Positions 1 through 8,081 of a DNA stretch of 13,326 bases are shown here, in pieces. The stretch is from assembly GCA_017387265.1 (NCBI GenBank), contig JAFOFM010000054.1:1-13326 (forward strand). The letters run 5' to 3'. Both the position numbers and the translations under genes were made by a program. The first letter of the stretch is position 1. Every line of letters begins with the position of its first letter. Source of the stretch: Peptococcaceae bacterium. GTDB taxonomy: Bacteria; Bacillota; Peptococcia; Peptococcales; Peptococcaceae. The notes beneath the pieces were generated by a model. It was not told the origin of the DNA and ran no database searches. It was given only the letters and a program-made list of their open reading frames with translations.

Positions 1-2
1 AG

Positions 3-608
3 GTAACCATTCTGGATACCGTTCGCACCAAAGGAAACGACTTTGAGTTAAGCGAAATTATCCGTGAAGGTTCCGACGGTGTACTTTGTGCAGAATGCGG
101 CGGTCCAATTCCTGGTTCCGGCTGTGCAGGCCGCGGAATCGTAACCGCTTTTGACACCTTAAAAGACCATAATGCCTACGAAATCTACAAGCCGGACGTT
201 CTGCTTTATGATGTGCTGGGCGACGTTGTATGCGGCGGATTCGCTATGCCTCTGCGCAGCGGTTATGCCCGTGATGTATTTATTGTAAGCTCCGGTGAAA
301 AAATGGCATTATATGCTGCGGCTAATATTGCCATGGCCATTGATAATTTTAAAGGCCGCAACTATGCCCGCCTTACCGGGCTGATTCAAAACAGCCGCAA
401 TGTAAAAGACGAAACACAGCTGGTAGCCGAAATGGCGGAAGAATTACATGTTCCGGTAGCCGGTATTATTCCGCGCGACGGACTGATTCAGCTGGCAGAA
501 GAACAGAATTCCACTGTTGTATCCGTATTTCCTGACAGCGAACTGGCCGAACTCTACCGCCAGCTGGCAAAAACTATGTACGACCTCGCCGAGGAGGTGG
601 AGGAATGA
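3..608 (+). CDS. Nitrogenase iron protein-like (NifH superfamily) ATPase, 5'-partial
   Basis: The reading frame is open from base 3, so the start lies upstream; 201 residues are visible of a family length near 270-290, and the P-loop and switch I regions are missing from the window. What is visible is diagnostic: GSGCAGRGI matches the segment around NifH Cys97 and Arg100, and DVLGDVVCGGFAMPLR matches the switch II segment with NifH Cys132, so both ligands for the [4Fe-4S] cluster bridging the homodimer are present. NSRNVKDE and the IIPRD segment near the C-terminus also fit NifH. Such proteins are ATP-driven electron donors to a component-1 partner, and two candidate partners follow directly. 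The end overlaps the next start by 4 bases (ATGA). Within the superfamily (NifH, BchL/ChlL, CfbC, group IV NflH types) the gene context, not this sequence alone, argues against nitrogen fixation. Family assignment is very secure; the substrate is unknown. Confidence 0.95.
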   Translation, partial: VTILDTVRTKGNDFELSEIIREGSDGVLCAECGGPIPGSGCAGRGIVTAFDTLKDHNAYEIYKPDVLLYDVLGDVVCGGFAMPLRSGYARDVFIVSSGEKMALYAAANIAMAIDNFKGRNYARLTGLIQNSRNVKDETQLVAEMAEELHVPVAGIIPRDGLIQLAEEQNSTVVSVFPDSELAELYRQLAKTMYDLAEEVEE

Positions 609-1351
609 GCGATTCCTTTGAAAAAGCCGAGCGCAGCTGTTTTAACCTGACCCACTATGCAAAGCTGATTCCGGAAAGCCACGCTGTATTTGTAATGCCG
701 CCGGGCTGTTCCCGTATCTTACGCCTTTCTTCCATCGAAGAAGGCATGAGTCATCGTTTTACCATGTTTAACCTGGAACAATCTGATATCATAAACGGCA
801 GTGTAGAAGATCTTCTGCTGGAAGGAGCCGAGCGCACATTAAAACGACTGACAGAAGATGGCCGCCGGCCAAAAATTCTGTCGGTATTTGCAAGCTGTGT
901 AGACAGTTTCATCGGCACTGACCGGGAATTTGTTATCGAGCAGCTGCAGGAAAAATATCCAGATGTTATCTTTTTCAATCTGGCGGTTGACCCGATTAAC
1001 CGCGATTCTCTGCCGCCTCTGGTACGAGTGCATAACACCATTACTGCACTGTTTGAAAAAACCGGAAGCACACGTACCGCCAACTGGCTTGGCCATTATC
1101 TGCGGCCGGATGAAAATCATCCTCTTCTGCTAAAACTGCAGCAAAGCAATATCACATCCCGCCATTTGCTGGATTGCAAAACTGTAGAGGAATTACGCCA
1201 GATGGGAAATGCTGCTGTAAATATTGTAGCCGGGCCAATGGCACTGCCTGCAGCCCGCATCCTGAAAAACCGCTTCGGTACACCGTATTATAATCTGGTA
1301 AATCCGGCTGATCCGGATTCCCTGAGTGAGGAGGCGCTTCTGGCTCTATGA
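605..1351 (+). CDS. Nitrogenase component-1-like protein, short NifD-type, with three cluster-type cysteines
   Basis: This 248-residue protein looks like a reduced NifD/NifK/BchN-type subunit. Cys12, Cys35 (in MPPGCSRIL) and Cys98 (in FASCVDSFIGTD) are spaced 23 and 63 residues apart, close to the three P-cluster ligands of NifD (Cys62, 88 and 154 in Azotobacter). QSDIINGSVEDLL resembles the conserved E-x-D-x-x-x-G segment. Residues 202-234 (ending FGTPYYNLVNP) resemble the end of a Rossmann-like domain, after which the protein stops. It is about half the usual 450-500 residues and seems to lack the last domain. The start is set by a strong GAGGAGGTGG site at 591-600 and an ATGA overlap with the Fe-protein gene. 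It probably pairs with the next protein and binds a [4Fe-4S] or similar cluster that accepts electrons from the Fe protein. Fold class is confident; substrate unknown. Confidence 0.88.
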   Translation: MSDSFEKAERSCFNLTHYAKLIPESHAVFVMPPGCSRILRLSSIEEGMSHRFTMFNLEQSDIINGSVEDLLLEGAERTLKRLTEDGRRPKILSVFASCVDSFIGTDREFVIEQLQEKYPDVIFFNLAVDPINRDSLPPLVRVHNTITALFEKTGSTRTANWLGHYLRPDENHPLLLKLQQSNITSRHLLDCKTVEELRQMGNAAVNIVAGPMALPAARILKNRFGTPYYNLVNPADPDSLSEEALLAL

Positions 1352-2436
1352 AAGATTTCCGTATGATTTTACCGAATCCGGCTTCTGACACTGCCGGCGC
1401 AGCCTCAATGCTGTTTCAGCTGAACGGTCTGACCATTATTCATGATGCTGCCGGCAGTATGGAAAGTTATATCACCTTTGACGAAGAGAGGGAACTGGAA
1501 GGCAAACGCACAGTAGCCTCCCGCCTTTCCCGGCTGGAAGCTATCACCGGCGATGACAGCATTCTTCTCAATAAAATCGAAGATGCCTGTGCCGATAATC
1601 CGCCACCATTTATAGCTATTCTTGGTTCACCGGTTCCGTTTACCATCGGTACCGATTTGGAAGGGATTGCTTCTGAAGCCGAATTCACAACCGATATTCC
1701 GGCGTTCGGTGTTAACTCCGGCGGATTTGAACTTTACGACAAAGGTGCCGGAGAAGCTTTAAAAAAAGTGCTGCAGAAAACCGTACAGCCGCCAGAAGCA
1801 AATGGCGGGCAGCTTGTAAACCTGCTGGGCGCAACCCCGATGGATTACAGCCCGGCTGAAATTGCCGATCTGGAACAGCTTGTTCTGGCAAACGGGGCGG
1901 ATTCTGTGAACAACCTGACTATGACCGACGGTATGGAGCAGATATATGGCGCAGCAGATGCTGCATATAATCTGGTTATCAGTACCTCCGGCCTGCCTGC
2001 AGCCCGCTACCTCAAACAGAAATACGGAATTCCATATTCCATCGGTATTCCATTTAACAGTGATCTGGCGATTGCACCGGAATCACCGAAAAAAATTCTG
2101 TTAATTGGCGAAAGTGTTTTTACAAAGCAGCTGGCGCAGCTTTTGACACAGAATGACGGTATTGATGTTACCGCTGGTATTATCAGCAACGATGACGCGG
2201 AAATTTTCCCGGATGTTTCCTCCATGCTGCTGCACACCGAAGATGCCATTCGTACCGAGGTACGAAAAGACTACGACATCATTCTTGGCGATCCTCTTTA
2301 CAAAGAACTTCTGGCGCCAGAAAGCACCTGTATATTTATTGAACGGCCGCATCGGGCGTTATCCGGCCGGCTGTATCCGTTCAGCGAATATAAATTAACC
2401 CATTATCTTGACAAACTGAAGGAGTGTTTAACATGA
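1348..2436 (+). CDS. Nitrogenase component-1-like protein, NifK-type partner lacking cluster cysteines
   Basis: This 362-residue protein is a second component-1-type subunit. SPVPFTIGTDLEGIA (94-108), IPAFGVNSGGFELYDKG (117-133), a domain boundary GLPAARYLKQKYGIPY (215-230) and a last domain beginning KKILLIGES (248-256) with YDIILGDPLYKEL (309-321) follow the layout of NifD/NifK. The places where ligand cysteines should be hold Ser37 (IIHDAAGSMES) and Pro95 (SPVP), and no cysteine lies in the first 80 residues. It therefore cannot supply the usual three-cysteine set. Residues 203-234 resemble residues 202-234 of the preceding protein, so the two are paralogues. The start overlaps the upstream stop (ATGA), with GAGGAGG about 13 bases ahead. 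By analogy with BchN/BchB it may complete a heterodimer in which the partner holds the cluster; this is inference. Confidence 0.85.
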   Translation: MKDFRMILPNPASDTAGAASMLFQLNGLTIIHDAAGSMESYITFDEERELEGKRTVASRLSRLEAITGDDSILLNKIEDACADNPPPFIAILGSPVPFTIGTDLEGIASEAEFTTDIPAFGVNSGGFELYDKGAGEALKKVLQKTVQPPEANGGQLVNLLGATPMDYSPAEIADLEQLVLANGADSVNNLTMTDGMEQIYGAADAAYNLVISTSGLPAARYLKQKYGIPYSIGIPFNSDLAIAPESPKKILLIGESVFTKQLAQLLTQNDGIDVTAGIISNDDAEIFPDVSSMLLHTEDAIRTEVRKDYDIILGDPLYKELLAPESTCIFIERPHRALSGRLYPFSEYKLTHYLDKLKECLT

Positions 2437-3551
2437 AACAAATGAAAAAATGGATCTCTCTGATTTTACTGATTACAATGGCTCTGACCATGTTCACCGG
2501 CTGCGGCGGCGGGCAGACATCCGATGCTGATACCGTAGTAGAATCCCGTACTGTAGTAGATGCTACCGGCCGTGAAATTACCGTTCCTGGCGAAATCAAC
2601 CGTGTTGTTATTATGTCTTCTATGCCGCTGTGTTCCGTATACTGCATGGCTGGCGGTGATCCGGACAAACTGGTAGGCTTAACACCAGAATCCAAAAATG
2701 CTGCTGTTAATTCCTTCCTGAGTCAGGTAGCGGACTTAACTGATGTATCCACCGCATTTGCTGAAGGCGAATCGGTAAACATTGAAGAAGTTATGAACCT
2801 GAACCCGGATGTTGTTTTCTATAACACCTGGCACACCGGCGATGCTGCTGCAGCTGCACAGCTGGAAGAACTGGGCGTTGCCTGCGTTGGCTTTACTACT
2901 GATATTCCAAGTGCCATTGAAAGCGTAAATACCTGGGCAACTCTGATTGGTCAGGTAATGGGTACCGAAATGCAGGCTGACAAAATCGTAGAATACGGCC
3001 TGGAAGTAGAACAGATGGTTATGGACCGCGTTGGCCAGATTCCAGAAGAAGAACGTCGCAGTGCACTGATTCTGACAAACTATAATGCATCCGGCATTAC
3101 TGCTGCCGGCACCACTTTCGGCCGTTACTGGCTGGCTACCATCGGTGCAGAAAACGTAGCAATGGAACTGGAACAGAAAGTAGCGCCAGTCAGCCTGGAA
3201 CAGATTTACGCATGGGATCCGGATGTTATCTTCCTGAACAGCTTCAGCGCATTTACTGCAGAAGAAGTTATGAGCAATAACGCTATCGCAGGTCACGACT
3301 GGTCTGGTCTGACTTCCGTTCAGAACGGCGAATTCTACAAAATGCCTTTAGGTATGTACTACTGGTTCCCTCCTTGCTCTGACAGCCCTCTGGCTCTGCA
3401 GTGGATGGCAAAACATCTGTATCCGGAACTCTTTACCGACATTGATATGGATACCGAAATCAAAGACTATTTCCAGGAATTCTATGGCGTAACCTTAAGC
3501 GATGAAGACCTGAATACACTGTATAATCCTCCTGCAGAATCTGCAATGTAA
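2433..3551 (+). CDS. Iron-chelate/cobalamin-type ABC transporter substrate-binding lipoprotein
   Basis: A 372-residue periplasmic binding protein of the FepB/BtuF (Peripla_BP_2) class. The N-terminus has a lysine-rich start, a hydrophobic segment and a lipobox FTGC with Cys24, so it should be lipid-anchored outside the cell membrane. The mature part begins with the typical TVVDATGREITVP strand and contains NIEEVMNLNPDVVF and SLEQIYAWDPDVIFLN, the two family repeats that precede the two lobes. A YYWFPPCSDSPLALQW segment near the C-terminus may line the ligand pocket. I chose ATG 2433 because AAGGAG (2419-2424) lies 8 bases upstream and the ATG overlaps the stop of the previous gene. A GTG at 2424 begins on the last base of that ribosome site and is unlikely. 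Ligands of this class are ferric siderophores, haem, cobalamin or other metal chelates; the sequence does not decide between them. Confidence 0.93.
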   Translation: MKQMKKWISLILLITMALTMFTGCGGGQTSDADTVVESRTVVDATGREITVPGEINRVVIMSSMPLCSVYCMAGGDPDKLVGLTPESKNAAVNSFLSQVADLTDVSTAFAEGESVNIEEVMNLNPDVVFYNTWHTGDAAAAAQLEELGVACVGFTTDIPSAIESVNTWATLIGQVMGTEMQADKIVEYGLEVEQMVMDRVGQIPEEERRSALILTNYNASGITAAGTTFGRYWLATIGAENVAMELEQKVAPVSLEQIYAWDPDVIFLNSFSAFTAEEVMSNNAIAGHDWSGLTSVQNGEFYKMPLGMYYWFPPCSDSPLALQWMAKHLYPELFTDIDMDTEIKDYFQEFYGVTLSDEDLNTLYNPPAESAM

Positions 3552-3564
3552 TGTGTGACTGCAT

Positions 3565-4611
3565 ATGGGACAAAAAAAATTCAGACTGGATGTGTCGTCC
3601 ACCCGAATACGCCGCATTCTGTTTTATCTGACACTGATTGTCCTGCCGGTTCTTGCCGGTGTTATCTGCCTGTGTATTGGACGATTTTCCACTACACCTG
3701 CTGAAACACTCTCTGCCCTGGGTCGTATCCTGACCCAGGGGGTAGAACAGGGAGATAATCTTGCAAAAATCATTCGGGATATGCGTCTGCCGCGTATCGC
3801 TATGGCCATTCTGGTTGGCGGCGGACTTTCTGTAGCCGGGCTTGCTTTCCAGAGTCTGTTTGCGAATCCGATGGCATCACCGGATACACTCGGTGTTGCA
3901 GCCGGTGCCAGCTTTGGTGCAGTACTGGCATTATTATTTGGTGCAGGTACTTTAGCTACACAGTTTGCGGCACTGCTGATGGGCTTTATGGCTGTCGGGC
4001 TGACACTTTCCATCGGGAAAGGTAAAGGCTCAGAACGATCTCTCACCTCTATGATTTTAGGCGGGATGGTAATCTCATCCCTTTTTTCTGCACTGATTTC
4101 TCTGGTAAAACTGGTGGCCGATACCGATTCTAAACTGCCGGCTATCACCTACTGGCTGATGGGCAGCTTAAACAGCGCCACCTGGTATACCGTTTTATTT
4201 GCGCTCCCGTTTGTGCTGGGCGGGATTGCCTTACTGTTTTCTATCCGCTGGCGTCTGAACATCCTTCCGATGTCAGAAGACGAAATTCAGGCAACCGGCT
4301 CCAATGTAAATGTACTGCGGCTTCTGACCGCACTGGCCAGTACCATGATTACCGCAGCCTGTGTTTCCACCTGCGGCCAGGTTGGCTGGGTCGGGCTGTT
4401 GATCCCTCATATCTGCCGTATGGCTCTTGGAAGCGATAATATGGTGCTGGTACCGGCATCGGTCAGCATCGGGGCTGTTTTTATGATTCTGGTAGATACA
4501 GCTGCACGCAGTATCAGCCCGAGTGAAATCCCTGTATCGGTACTGACCGCAATTATTGGCGCACCGGTATTTATCGGCCTGTTACGCAAGACAGGAGGCT
4601 GGAAACTATGA
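3565..4611 (+). CDS. FecCD/BtuC-family ABC transporter permease
   Basis: A 348-residue polytopic membrane protein. Family signatures are clear: MRLPRIAMAILVGGGLSVAG followed by FQSLFANPMASPDTLGVAAG in the first third, and GWVGLLIPHICRMALG with PVSVLTAIIGAPVFIGLLRK near the C-terminus. Many hydrophobic segments are compatible with the roughly ten helices of this class. It would form the homodimeric channel that receives ligand from the lipoprotein encoded just upstream. It starts 13 bases after that gene, and no convincing Shine-Dalgarno site precedes ATG 3565, in contrast to every other gene in the operon. A stop codon at 3556 in the same frame rules out a longer ATG/GTG start. Translation may depend on coupling to the binding-protein gene. 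The end overlaps the ATPase start by 4 bases. Confidence 0.95.
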   Translation: MGQKKFRLDVSSTRIRRILFYLTLIVLPVLAGVICLCIGRFSTTPAETLSALGRILTQGVEQGDNLAKIIRDMRLPRIAMAILVGGGLSVAGLAFQSLFANPMASPDTLGVAAGASFGAVLALLFGAGTLATQFAALLMGFMAVGLTLSIGKGKGSERSLTSMILGGMVISSLFSALISLVKLVADTDSKLPAITYWLMGSLNSATWYTVLFALPFVLGGIALLFSIRWRLNILPMSEDEIQATGSNVNVLRLLTALASTMITAACVSTCGQVGWVGLLIPHICRMALGSDNMVLVPASVSIGAVFMILVDTAARSISPSEIPVSVLTAIIGAPVFIGLLRKTGGWKL

Positions 4612-5714
4612 CCCACGCAACATTTGAAGTAAAAGACGGCTGCTTTGGGTATCCCCATGGCCGTCAGGTACTGAAACATATTTCTTTTTCTGTCAGTAAA
4701 GGCGAAATGCTGGCTATTTTAGGGCCCAACGGCGCCGGAAAAACCACGATGCTGCGCTGCATGATGGGCTTTCTGAAATGGACCGGCGGCCAGAGCCTGT
4801 TAAATGGTGAAAACATCGCCTCTATGAGCCCACGCAAACTGTTTTCCAAAGTCGCCTATGTACCGCAGGCCAAAAACGCGTCGCTGGCTTCCAGCGTAAA
4901 AGATATGGTTCTCTTAGGACGCAGCAGTCATTACGGTATTTTCGGCCGACCAGGCGCCAAAGACCGCCAGATGGTAGCCGATACTCTGGCAAAGCTTGGC
5001 TTATCTGCTATGGCAGACTGTTCCTGTGCCGAATTATCCGGTGGTGAACTGCAGATGGTACTGATTGCCCGTGCAATCGTAGCTGAACCAGAGGTTATTA
5101 TTCTGGATGAACCAGAAAGCAATCTGGATTTTAAAAATCAGCTGATTGTACTGAAAACTCTGCGCAGCCTGACGGAACAGGGAATCACCTGTATTTTTAA
5201 CACCCACTATCCGGTACACGCACTCCGCCATGCCGACAAAGCTCTGCTTTTAGACAAATCCGGCAATGTACGATTTGGCGCAACCAGCGAAGTTATCACC
5301 GAAGAAAATATGCGCCGGGCATTCGGCGTAGAAACCGTTATCGGACAGATTGAAACACCACACAATGAATATGCCGATGTGTTAGCTGTAAACACATTGC
5401 CTGACGAAACCGATATTCCGGAAACACCTTACGAAGAAAGCGAGATGGAACCTATGACACAGATTACCGGCGATACCCGTCTGGCCACCTTAAGTATTAT
5501 TGTGGAAGACCGTGAAAACGCTGAAAAAATCAACGCCATGCTGCACGAATTCGGTCAGTATATCATCGGCCGTATGGGGATGCCTTATCCTAAAAAAGAA
5601 GTCAGCATTATCTGTGTTGTCATGGATGCCCCGGAAACTGTTATCAGTACCCTCTCCGGCAAGCTGGGACAGTTACGCGGCGTCAGCATGAAAACAACTT
5701 ATTCCAAAAAATAA
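4608..5714 (+). CDS. FecE-type ABC transporter ATPase fused to a TM1266-like regulator domain
   Basis: Residues 1 to about 256 form a normal importer ATPase: Walker A GPNGAGKTT (39-47), signature LSGGE (143-147), Walker B IILDE with Asp167/Glu168, and switch His200 in NTHYP. A short acidic linker (about 257-288) follows. Residues 289-366 are an extra domain that begins RLATLSIIVEDRENAEKI, contains FGQYIIGRMGMPYP, and ends with GKLGQLRGVSMKTTYSK. This closely resembles the small ferredoxin-like/ACT-like TM1266 family, named as putative regulators of the iron-only hydrogenase system and normally found as stand-alone proteins of about 80-90 residues. A typical FecE is about 250-270 residues, so the fusion explains the length of 368. 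AGGAGG lies 9 bases before ATG 4608, which overlaps the permease stop. The ATPase call is certain; the TM1266 match is from recalled family pattern and is fairly confident; its role is unknown. Confidence 0.93.
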   Translation: MTHATFEVKDGCFGYPHGRQVLKHISFSVSKGEMLAILGPNGAGKTTMLRCMMGFLKWTGGQSLLNGENIASMSPRKLFSKVAYVPQAKNASLASSVKDMVLLGRSSHYGIFGRPGAKDRQMVADTLAKLGLSAMADCSCAELSGGELQMVLIARAIVAEPEVIILDEPESNLDFKNQLIVLKTLRSLTEQGITCIFNTHYPVHALRHADKALLLDKSGNVRFGATSEVITEENMRRAFGVETVIGQIETPHNEYADVLAVNTLPDETDIPETPYEESEMEPMTQITGDTRLATLSIIVEDRENAEKINAMLHEFGQYIIGRMGMPYPKKEVSIICVVMDAPETVISTLSGKLGQLRGVSMKTTYSKK

Positions 5715-5750
5715 TTCCGACATCATCGTAAATCCGCCACATAGACCCTA

Positions 5751-5793
5751 TGCAAAAAGCCGACGCTCTATCAGGAGCCGTCGGCTTTTTGCA
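5751..5793 (+). terminator. Terminator of the nitrogenase-like/ABC operon, possibly bidirectional
   Basis: TGCAAAAAGCCGACG (5751-5765) pairs perfectly with CGTCGGCTTTTTGCA (5779-5793). CTC/GAG adds three pairs after a one-base bulge, leaving a 6-base loop. The 15-pair stem carries a run of five A on one side and five T on the other, so it could work in both directions. It lies 36 bases after the ATPase stop. Confidence 0.88.
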
Positions 5794-5865
5794 TTGCAGA
5801 TACATCTTTACTATTCGTGTAAACTCATATTGATATACAGCCATCATTGGGAAGTTCTCGGTTAC

Positions 5866-5900
5866 AAAAAAACTGACTGTCCTTTATCAGAACAGTCAGT
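5866..5900 (-). terminator. Terminator of greA-lysS
   Basis: On the minus strand, ACTGACTGT (complement of 5892-5900) pairs with ACAGTCAGT (complement of 5872-5880) around an 11-base loop, followed by a run of seven T. It lies 10 bases after the lysS stop codon. The region 5794-5865 between this and the facing terminator shows nothing else I can name. Confidence 0.85.
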
Positions 5901-5910
5901 AAAAATACTA

Positions 5911-7419
<1,509 letters not shown>

Positions 7420-7429
7420 TCAGCAGTAA

Positions 7430-7906
7430 TTATTTGCTGATGCTTACGATTTCCAGCTGAATTACGCCTGCAGGTACTTCTACATCGATAATTTCGCCTG
7501 CTTTGTGACCCAGCAGCGCACGGCCTACTGGAGATTCATTGGAAATACGGTTATTCATTGGGTCAGCCTCTACGGTACCAACCAGTCTGTATTCAGTAAT
7601 TTCGTCAAACTCGATATCTTTTACAGTTACCAGGGAACCTACTGTGATGGTGTCATTCTGCTGTTCGCCATCTTCAATGATTTTCGCATTGCGAATCATT
7701 TTTTCCAGTTCCAGAATGCGGCCTTCCATGAAAGCCTGTTCGTTTTTCGCATCATCGTATTCAGAGTTTTCACTTAAGTCCCCTAATGCGATTGCTTCTT
7801 TTAAACGTTCTTTTACCTCTGTACGTTTTACTGTACGCAGATTTTCCAGTTCCTGTTCCAGCTGTTCCAGACCTTCACGCGTTAAAATTACATCCTGTTC
7901 GCTCAC
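7430..7906 (-). CDS. greA: Transcription elongation factor GreA
   Basis: GreA enters the RNA polymerase secondary channel and stimulates cleavage of backtracked RNA. An N-terminal coiled coil (about 8-75) carries the tip ALGDLSENSEYDDAKNEQ with Asp43 and Glu46, matching the catalytic acidic residues Asp41 and Glu44 of E. coli GreA; an FKBP-like C-terminal domain ends in VIQLEIVSISK. I chose GTG 7906, giving 158 residues, the typical length. AAGGAG lies 9 bases upstream (complement of 7916-7921), and the reading starts with SEQDVILTREG. A longer frame reaching 7984 would begin inside the -35 element of the promoter and add 26 unrelated residues, so it is rejected. First gene of the greA-lysS pair. 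Confidence 0.96.
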   Translation of the reverse strand: MSEQDVILTREGLEQLEQELENLRTVKRTEVKERLKEAIALGDLSENSEYDDAKNEQAFMEGRILELEKMIRNAKIIEDGEQQNDTITVGSLVTVKDIEFDEITEYRLVGTVEADPMNNRISNESPVGRALLGHKAGEIIDVEVPAGVIQLEIVSISK

Positions 7907-7955
7907 TTTGTAACGCTCCTTACATTCAATAATATAGTAACTTGCATATCTTTTA

Positions 7956-7984
7956 ATTATAGTTTTCGTTTTTCTCTTTGTCAA
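7956..7984 (-). promoter_or_regulatory. Consensus housekeeping promoter of greA-lysS
   Basis: On the minus strand TTGACA (complement of 7979-7984) and TATAAT (complement of 7956-7961) are separated by exactly 17 bases: both hexamers match the sigma-A consensus fully. Transcription should start near 7949, leaving a leader of roughly 40 bases before the GTG start of greA. Confidence 0.9.
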
Positions 7985-8011
7985 GGTCTTTATTTGCGAT
8001 GTGATTCGTAT

Positions 8012-8058
8012 TATAATAGGATTGATTTATTGTGTATTTCTTTTTTAAACACTATATA
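8012..8058 (+). promoter_or_regulatory. Candidate promoter elements of gap
   Basis: Two candidates exist. A perfect TATAAT at 8012-8017 has only a poor -35 (TTTATT, 7989-7994) at 17 bases. TTGTGT (8030-8035) with TATATA (8053-8058) has a 17-base spacer but would start transcription almost on the ribosome site CGGAGG (8066-8071). The first seems more plausible because it leaves a usable leader of about 60 bases. I cannot choose firmly. Confidence 0.4.
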
Positions 8059-8081
8059 TAACAAACGGAGGTTTTATCATT

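Larger units (their letters stand above)
3..5714 (+). other. Six-gene nitrogenase-like reductase plus metal-chelate importer operon
   Basis: The six genes run in one direction with ATGA overlaps at 605-608, 1348-1351, 2433-2436 and 4608-4611 and one 13-base gap (3552-3564). A strong terminator lies 36 bases after the last gene, and no promoter or terminator is visible between genes. This arrangement predicts one transcript and roughly balanced synthesis of the Fe protein, two component-1-type subunits and a complete FepB/FecCD/FecE-type importer. No NifB, NifE or NifN homologue occurs in the visible part. Genes upstream of the window cannot be seen and may belong to the operon. Confidence 0.85.

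Noticed and set aside
2424..2432. GTG 2424 as start of the substrate-binding lipoprotein
   Set aside because: It begins on the last base of the AAGGAG ribosome site; ATG 2433 has correct spacing and an ATGA overlap.
3..2436. A nitrogen-fixation (nifHDK) locus
   Set aside because: The component-1 proteins are much shorter than NifD/NifK, one lacks all ligand cysteines, no cofactor assembly gene is seen, and the neighbours encode a chelate importer.
2736..3296. 186-codon open frame on the minus strand
   Set aside because: It lies wholly opposite the binding-protein gene, has no family features, and is a mirror of that gene's codon use.
3624..4148. 174-codon open frame on the minus strand
   Set aside because: It is antisense to the permease gene and low in complexity, with no recognisable domain or ribosome site.
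7907..7984. Longer greA beginning at 7984
   Set aside because: The extension would overlap the consensus promoter and adds unrelated residues; GTG 7906 has a good ribosome site and gives the standard length.
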